From Pogona vitticeps (Eukaryota; Chordata; Lepidosauria; Squamata; Agamidae): a stretch of DNA of 64,000 nucleotides. The notes below the pieces were generated by a model. It was not told the origin of the DNA. It saw only the letters and a list, made by a program, of their open reading frames with translations, and did not search any database. Position 1 is the stretch's first letter. Each line of letters opens with the position of its first letter. Positions 26,519 through 64,000 of the stretch are shown here, piece after piece. The DNA lies in assembly GCF_051106095.1 (NCBI RefSeq), contig NC_135784.1, forward strand, positions 150,881,428-150,945,427, read 5' to 3'. A program made the translations under genes and the position numbers.

Positions 26519-26615
26519 CGGACACCTCTAGCTTCTCCCATGAAAACCTCTTCCAGTTTATCCATAAAATGTTTGTGCCTTTTAAATCTGTGTATGAAAC
26601 TATATACGGTTTTTC
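26519..26615 (+). terminator. MYL6: MYL6 3' UTR with CATAAA polyadenylation signal
   Basis: A short 3' UTR similar to the mammalian one. The likely signal is the variant hexamer CATAAA at 26,563-26,568, followed by a GT/T-rich stretch. A canonical AATAAA at 26,781-26,786 could serve as a distal site. The cleavage position is inferred. Confidence 0.6.
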
Positions 26616-28531
26616 TCTTCTCCAGCCTCTTTATTCCTTGGGGGAGCTAAGGAAGGAGTGAGGGAAATGATCCGAAGGGGGCTCCTCAGAAGGTGCAGCA
26701 AAGCAAACCTCTCTGGCTGGCTTGTCTTGCATCACTTTGTTTCCAGAAGTATTTGGCTCTTTCTCCCCCTCAATTGCTTCAATAAACAGGTCCAAATAAG
26801 TATCTTCCCAGGATTGTGTGATTTCTTTTCCTAAAGTCTGCACACACGCGCTGCAACAGTCCAAGATTATTCTTGCAACCACAGCAAGATTCTGCAATCT
26901 GTTTTGAACTTACTTGCAAGGATGCAAGCTAAAGGGTGTTAAGGGCAATGAAAATACACTGGAGGTTTTAGTAAAGTTCGGACCATTCTTCAACTTGCTT
27001 ATCTGGGCATATAAAACAGGCTGTTGTACTTTGCTGCTTTCTTTTGAAGAGCAATGCCAACTGTTTCCTTTTGAATGTCAAAGATTTGTGTTTGCTGCGT
27101 ACATCTATTAAAAATTGGACCTGCTTTTTTTTTTCTTGCAATGCATCCCCCCATTATATATCCATTGGAATATCTGTTCTTAATGAGAAGTAATAATAGA
27201 GCTGAAAGTTGCATCTACCAGTTCACCAAAATGTTGTTAGCGAATCGGTGTCTTTCATGGCGGAGTCTTTCAAAAAGCTGGTTGCAAAAAAAGTTATACT
27301 GAGGCCAGCAGGCCAGATTTATTTTTAATCTTCTGGGCAAAGATGCAGTGTTCTAAGCGAGCAGTTGCAGGTAGCATGCTGCTCAAAGCCATTGCAAAAA
27401 AGGAGTGGTACAGGCTTTAACCCACAGCTGCCTGCCTTGTCCCTCAACCTCATCCCAAAAAAAGAGGCAAAAGCCATCCACAGGGAAGCCGCCTAGCTTC
27501 GCTTCCTGTTAAGCTAGTGTATGGATTTTACTGATCTTGTATTTCTGTCACAAAACTATTCGCCATCTCCTGCCTTCTAAAAAGCAGGACTCCATCCCCA
27601 TGCCATCCTTCACCTTTTCTGAAGCAGCTTTTTGGGGGATTGTGAAAAATAACCATTTTTTTGTTTCCTTGAATGGTGTGTTTTTGCACTCACGGTCACC
27701 ACAGAGCAACCTTGCCCTCCCCAGCTATTTATCCCACTTGGGATATAAATAGCATGAAGGAACTCTTGCCTTGACAAGAAACCACAAAAGCCATTCATGG
27801 AAAAATTACTTCTCCCTGCCCCACCTCAAAGCATTTTTTTTAATGGCAAGAATAAAAGAACTCAGTTTGCAGATTGCTGGCCTCGATCAGGCGTAGCCGT
27901 CAAAATGTGGCTGCTTTGTTTTCTTCAACAGGAATGGAAAGCGAAGCACACCTCCCACTGACGTAGCCCCACCCACCCCCCCGTCGTCGTCAGCCTAAAA
28001 AGGGGAGGATGCCTGTAGGAGCACCAAATATAGGCACCTGCACAATGGCATGCTCTGAAATACAGCTGCTGAAAGGGGCGGGTGGGCGGTGGTGTCCCAG
28101 AAGGAAGGCTAGCAGAGGTCGCTGCTCCACCACAAGCCTGGCCTTGTTTTGCAGCATTAACTGTTCCATGACCAGCTCATTTTTTTTTCTTTTTTCCCCA
28201 AGCAGTTCTACGTGCCCGTTGTCCCTGAAAAGTTTTGCCTAGAAAACTGCTGTATACAAGTAGGGACCATCACAGAAGTGCCAGAGGTAATTATATTAAA
28301 AGTTCCAAGTTAGCCACAGCAAGTTCCTCATATAGCAAGAAAGGTAGTATCTGGAAATCCAACACCCTGATTAGAAAAATTAACCTTTTAACTACAACTG
28401 CCAGTATCTCCTGTTCAGCATGGTCAGTGGAATTGCAGTTCAAAATGTAAGTTCTCCAAGCAAACAAATCTTTGGATACTTTAAAGGGGGTTCTATTAGA
28501 AGGTTACGCTTAGGTTCCGAAGATGGGAGAA
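26616..28531. other. MYL6-SMARCC2 intergenic spacer, first part
   Basis: No coding or RNA gene recognised; only short, unsupported open frames on either strand. Confidence 0.5.
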
Positions 28532-28757
28532 ATAATTGTGTGCCCTTAAAGTTAATTCTGAGTTATGGTGACTCAAGGTAGAGAAAACCCGGAAGTGGTT
28601 TACCGTCACTGCTTCCAGGGGCATCTTGGGCCGAAACAGCTTGCCCCCAAAGCCACGTAGGCTGGCTCTTCTCCTGGGAGGCCCAGTGGGGGAATCAAAC
28701 ACCCAACCTCTGGCTTTGCAGCCACATACCTCAACCACTGAGCTATCCAACCAGCTA
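28532..28757 (-). repeat. tRNA-headed SINE with gtcacc...ggcaca tail
   Basis: On the minus strand: 'agctggttggatagctcagt' (A box), 'aggttgggtgtttgattccc' (B box), then a body ending 'gagtcaccataactcagaat' and 'aagggcacacaatt'. Its head nearly matches the SINE at 60,262-60,420, but the tail is different. Confidence 0.75.
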
Positions 28758-29293
28758 CTGGGAGAAAGCGAGATCATAAATCAACAAAATATATTTGAAT
28801 ATACTGCCATTTCCTAAATCCTACAGAGTGCCTGCTGGTGGAACAAACGAAAGGGAGAAGATGCATTCATCACACATTTATTCCAAATGCTGCTTGGGGC
28901 AAATCCAAGCAACAGCAAATGACAGGATTAATCTTGGAGCAGGTCTGTTTTCCATACTTTTTGAAAATGAGGCTGCTGAAAAACATTGTGGCTGAACAGT
29001 CAGTCTATCCTGTTCCACTTGTGCTATGAGGCTCCATATCCAAGACTTAATGTCAAAGCACATGTTCAAGAAATCTTACCTTTTCCTGCATTTACATCAT
29101 TCTCTCCCCAGCTATGTTATCACCTTTCCATTTCTAGATGGAGATGTATAGAAGCCACCATTATTTACATTCGAAGATGGGTTAATTAATACTAATGTGA
29201 CTTGTGCTTTTACAATTACACCCTTTTGACCACATGAGTACTATTTCCAGACAGCTCTTTGCGTGGTTAATGACACACTGAATGATACCTATA

Positions 29294-29693
29294 CAGTGGT
29301 GCCTCGCATAACAAGCGCACCGTTTAACGATGAATCCGCATAGTGATCCGTTTTTTGGGATCGCTAATGCGATCGCATTGTGATGTTTTAAGTGCCAAAA
29401 CATCGCATTGCGATGATCGGTAAGCGTTTCGCTTACCGATCTTCGCATTGCGATGTTTTTTTAAACAGCTGATTGGCGGTTCCAAAATGGCCGCCAGGTG
29501 CCTAAAATGGCTGCCCGCAGCGTTTCCGCACCCTGCCCTCACTTACTGAGGGCGCGAAAATGGCGGCTGAATGGGGAATCTTCGCTCAACGGTGAGTTTT
29601 CCCCCTATGGGGTTTTCCATTTTGTTTTACGATGTTTCCGGATAGCGACGATTAATCTGGAACGGATTGATCTCACTATGCGGGGCACCACTG
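29294..29693 (+). mobile_element. Tigger-like MITE, copy 3
   Basis: 400 bp, from CAGTGGTGCCTCGCATAAC to GGGGCACCACTG, flanked by TA (29,292-29,293; 29,694-29,695). Three AAAATGGC words (29,484; 29,504; 29,557) and the shared block 'aaacagctgattggcggttc'. Confidence 0.87.
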
Positions 29694-29944
29694 TATTTTA
29701 GTAATCCCACAGTACGACATAGCTTATGTTTTCTGGTTCTAAAGGCAAGACGGTAAGAGTGGGACCACACAGGTCAAAAAGCTATAGGGCATAGACAAAA
29801 ACTTCCAAGACACAACTTGCTGACCTGAAAATGTACACAAAAGTTGGAACAATGTACCTATGGAACAAAAAGATTTATGCCATGTGACTTCCTTTTGGTA
29901 GATACAGAAGCCAATGAAGATTAACTTGTTGACTTAATAGAATA

Positions 29945-30080
29945 CAGTAATAATAATAATCTTAGAACTGCAGAGCTGGGAGGGATTTATGGATCATGAA
30001 GCTCCTGTCAAGGCGGCACAGTTGGGGAATCGAATTCCTGACCTCCGGAGACCTAAACCACTGAGCTACCCAGCAATTCA
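29945..30080 (-). repeat. tRNA-headed SINE with CR1-like tail
   Basis: On the minus strand: 'gggtagctcagtggtttagg', B box 'gaattcgattccccaac', then 'ttgacaggagcttcatgatc' and 'ccctcccagctctgcagtt', ending in an (ATT)n tail. The same structure appears at 53,630-53,735 and 60,262-60,420. Confidence 0.7.
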
Positions 30081-30614
30081 AAGAATGCTGCATGCCACTC
30101 CCTGGGAGGGGAGGAGTATTCTGTACCTGTCTGGACTTCGCCTATCATTGAATCAGTAGGATACTGAAAGAGCCTTCCTTGTGTCAATCTTTTTTGCAGT
30201 GATCACTTCTGACTAGTGGGAACTGTGAAGCCAACAAATGCTTTGACCACTTCCCATCTTCAATGATGAATCCATCAGAAGGATGATGTGAGTAAAAGAT
30301 AAATGCTGCAGCCAACTATCCACCTCTGAAGGAAAATATCACTGTTCTTTTTCAACAGACAGAGAGTTTTGCTTTGTGGATTCATTAAGTCTAAGCCACC
30401 CAAAATATTTATTCAGATAATACTCCATGGCTGCTTTGGTATATAGGAGTAAACAAAGATTTTCTGCTGGGGGGGGCAGGCAGAAGGAATCTGTAAATAA
30501 AAAGTTCCTGAATAAACATCAGCAAGTGTAAAATAAAGATTTGGGTGCAACATTGTGTGACCCCAAACTAGAGCACTTGCTTCTTTCAAACCTCCCCTCC
30601 CAAGACTGCAAGTC
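30081..30614. other. Spacer downstream of SMARCC2
   Basis: No gene or named repeat. It separates the last SINE from the SMARCC2 polyadenylation region. Confidence 0.45.
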
Positions 30615-31074
30615 CTCCAGAGATGGGAAAACTTTATTGTAACATTTCTTTATTGTTAAAAAAGAAAGCAAGACAGACACATATAAGGGGGGGGGGAGTT
30701 AAACTCCCTTTTTAACCAGGTTTAAAATCAAAGCCCTCTCTATAAATAGCAGTGGCTGCTTGGATACAGATTCTTGTCCCCTTCCCCTACCAATTAGAAA
30801 CGCCTTTAAATAAAAAGTCTTGGTTTCACTGCGTACAAAAAAAAAAGCATCGGGGAGATGGGGTGTGGCAGAGACACACAAGGGAATGGAGACAGAGCCC
30901 AATCCTCTTCTTCCTCGGATCACCGTTTTGAAGACTTAAAAAAAAAAGGAGAAAAAAGAAAAGAAAAAACAACGCCCAAACAGAATCCATGTTTAACACG
31001 ATTTGGGTTTTTCTGTTCTTCCAAAGTGGCAAGGACTCATCCAGGAGGGATTATGAAGAGCAGCTCAAAGCTTC
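30615..31074 (-). terminator. SMARCC2: SMARCC2 3' UTR and polyadenylation signals
   Basis: Downstream of the stop codon on the minus strand are about 450 bp with several poly-T tracts and a CTATTTATAG segment. Two AATAAA hexamers follow (30,649-30,654 and 30,633-30,638; seen as TTTATT on the plus strand). The arrangement AACAATAAAGAAA resembles the mammalian SMARCC2 mRNA end. The exact cleavage site is inferred. Confidence 0.75.
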
Positions 31075-62435
<31,361 letters not shown>

Positions 62436-62445
<10 letters not shown>

Positions 62446-62474
62446 AGCTAAGCATGTATGCACCAGCTAAGCCT
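62436..62474. repeat. 19-bp tandem duplication at the BovB 5' edge
   Basis: The unit gtatgcaccagctaagcat occurs twice in a row (the second copy slightly incomplete), directly before BovB homology begins. Confidence 0.75.
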
Positions 62475-63478
62475 GACCACCTTATCCATCTCCTGAGAAA
62501 CCTATATGTGGGACAAGAAGCAACAGTTAGAACTGGTCATGGAACAACTGAGTGGTTCAAAATTGGGAAAGGAGTACGGCAAGGCTGTATATTGTCCCCC
62601 AGCTTATTTAACTTATATGCAGAATACATCATGCGGAAGGCTGGACTGGAAGAAACCCAAGCCGGAATTAAGATTGCCGGAAGAAATATCAACAACCTCC
62701 GATATGCAGATGACACCACTCTGATGGCAGAAAGTGAGGAGGAATTAAAGAACCTTGTAATGAGAGTGAAAGAGGAGAGTGCAAAAAACGGTCTGAAACT
62801 CAACATCAAAAAAACTAAGATCATGGCCACTGGTCCCATCACCTCCTGGGAAATAGAAGGGGGAAGATATGGAGGCAGTGTCAAATTTTATCTTCCTGGG
62901 CTCCATGATCACTGCAGATGGAGACAGCAGCCCTGAAATTAAAAGACGCCTTCTTCTTGGGAGGAAAGCGATGACAAATCTTGACAGCATCTTGAAAAGC
63001 AGAGACATCACCTTGCCAACAAAAGTCCGAATAGTCAAAGCTATGGTTTTTCCTGTCGTGATGTATGGAAGTGAGAGCTGGACCATAAAGAAAGCAGACC
63101 GCCGAAGAATTGATGCTTTTGAATTGTGGTGCTGGAGGAGGCTCTTGAGAATCCCCTGGACTGCAAGGAGAACAAACCTATCAGTTCTAAAGGAAATCAA
63201 CCCTGAATGCTCACTTGAAGGACAGATCCTGAAGCTGAGGCTCCAGTACTTTGGCCATCTCATGAGAAGAAAAGAGTCCTTGGAAAAAACCTTGATGTTA
63301 GGAAGGTGTGATGGCAAGAGGAGAAGGGGACGGCCGAGGATGAGATGGCTGGACAGTGTCTGCGAAGCAACCAACATGAACCTGACACAACTCCGGGAGG
63401 CAGTAGAAGACAGGAGGGCCTGCCGTGCTCTGGTCCATGGGGTCACGAAGAGTCGGACACGACTAAACGACTAAACAC
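62470..63478 (+). mobile_element. BovB (RTE) LINE, 5'-truncated with one frameshift
   Basis: Homology starts inside the RT domain (PDHLIHLLRNLYVGQEATVR, then NNLRYADDTTLMAESEEELK with YADD) and runs to the 3' end (LRLQYFGHLMRRKE, RGRPRMRWLDSVCEATNMNL). The frame shifts once near 62,860, in a G run, after which SNFIFLGSMITADGDSSPEI continues in another frame. The 3' end grades into (CA)n. Antisense in SMARCC2 intron 1. Very similar to the copy at 50.4-52.4 kb. Confidence 0.92.
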
Positions 63479-64000
63479 ACACACACAAGCATTTAACACA
63501 CTGTCTACCACTGGGGTCATTTCAACTTCATTTCCAACCATCTCCAATGTGAAACCGGTGGCATTCTGCTAGCTTTTTCGTTCTGCTGAGGGATCTTGAA
63601 AGAGAGCCCATCAGCGCTGTCATCCTTCATATTTTATTCTAAACTACTGGACTGACAAGTCATTTGAACTTGCAGGAAGTGGGGAAGCAGGCAGGTCAGA
63701 AGCTGTCAGTCCAAACCCAGGCGACTGCCTGGTGACCCAGCCGTGTACTGTCTTCTGCTCAGAAGGTCAAAGGTAAGACCCTGGGAACCACACAGCTGGC
63801 AGAACGGATGCAGCCTTCCAGGAACAGAGATCTTAAGAAAAACACCAGGCATTGCTCCACATGCTGACATCTGAAAAGGCGGCTTCTGTCCTATTTCCCA
63901 TAACTCAGAAGTTACCTATCTGTACACTCCCACAGTTCTCTTCTCTTCTGTCAGTGGGTCAGGAAGATGTCCAGAAAAGATTAAATCAATTTCTCATTCA
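63479..64000. other. SMARCC2 intron 1, distal part
   Basis: Nothing recognisable; the SMARCC2 first exon is not here on either strand. Confidence 0.5.

Overview
This is vertebrate nuclear DNA, most likely from a squamate reptile (lizard or snake). The evidence is two multi-exon genes with near-mammalian protein identity, large introns, a repeat load of BovB (RTE) and CR1 LINEs, several tRNA-headed SINE families, Tigger-like and hAT-like MITEs, and a young Ty3/gypsy LTR element. The species cannot be named from the sequence alone.

Layout. 1-10.9 kb is gene-free and repeat-rich. A SINE is split by a BovB fragment, and beside it sits a 4.8 kb LTR element (1394-6231, minus strand) flanked by an exact 117-bp direct repeat. 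10.93-11.29 kb is a GC-rich promoter with ZNF143-like, CRE and CCAAT motifs. 11,293-26,518 (+) is MYL6, the 17-kDa essential myosin light chain: seven coding exons, including two alternative C-terminal exons. 26.5-30.6 kb is intergenic, holding SINEs and a MITE. 30.6-61.6 kb and beyond (-) is SMARCC2 (BAF170), a core subunit of the SWI/SNF (BAF) chromatin remodeller. Twenty-eight coding exons can be read, covering everything except a short N-terminal exon that must lie beyond 64,000. The two genes are convergent, as in the mammalian MYL6-SMARCC2 neighbourhood; MYL6B is not seen in the 11 kb upstream of MYL6.

The two genes have unrelated jobs, actomyosin contraction and chromatin remodelling, and share only a neighbourhood. 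The most notable signals are: an in-frame distal 5' splice site in SMARCC2 exon 22 that would add 54 residues; retained alternative tails in MYL6; LINEs sitting within about 50 bp of two SMARCC2 5' splice sites; four Tigger-like MITEs each carrying three YY1-like AAAATGGC words; a hAT-like element nested in one of them with a perfect 8-bp target duplication; two SINE types sharing a tRNA head but not a tail; and the long flanking duplication and unusual domain order of the LTR element. I see no operon, CRISPR array or prokaryotic system.
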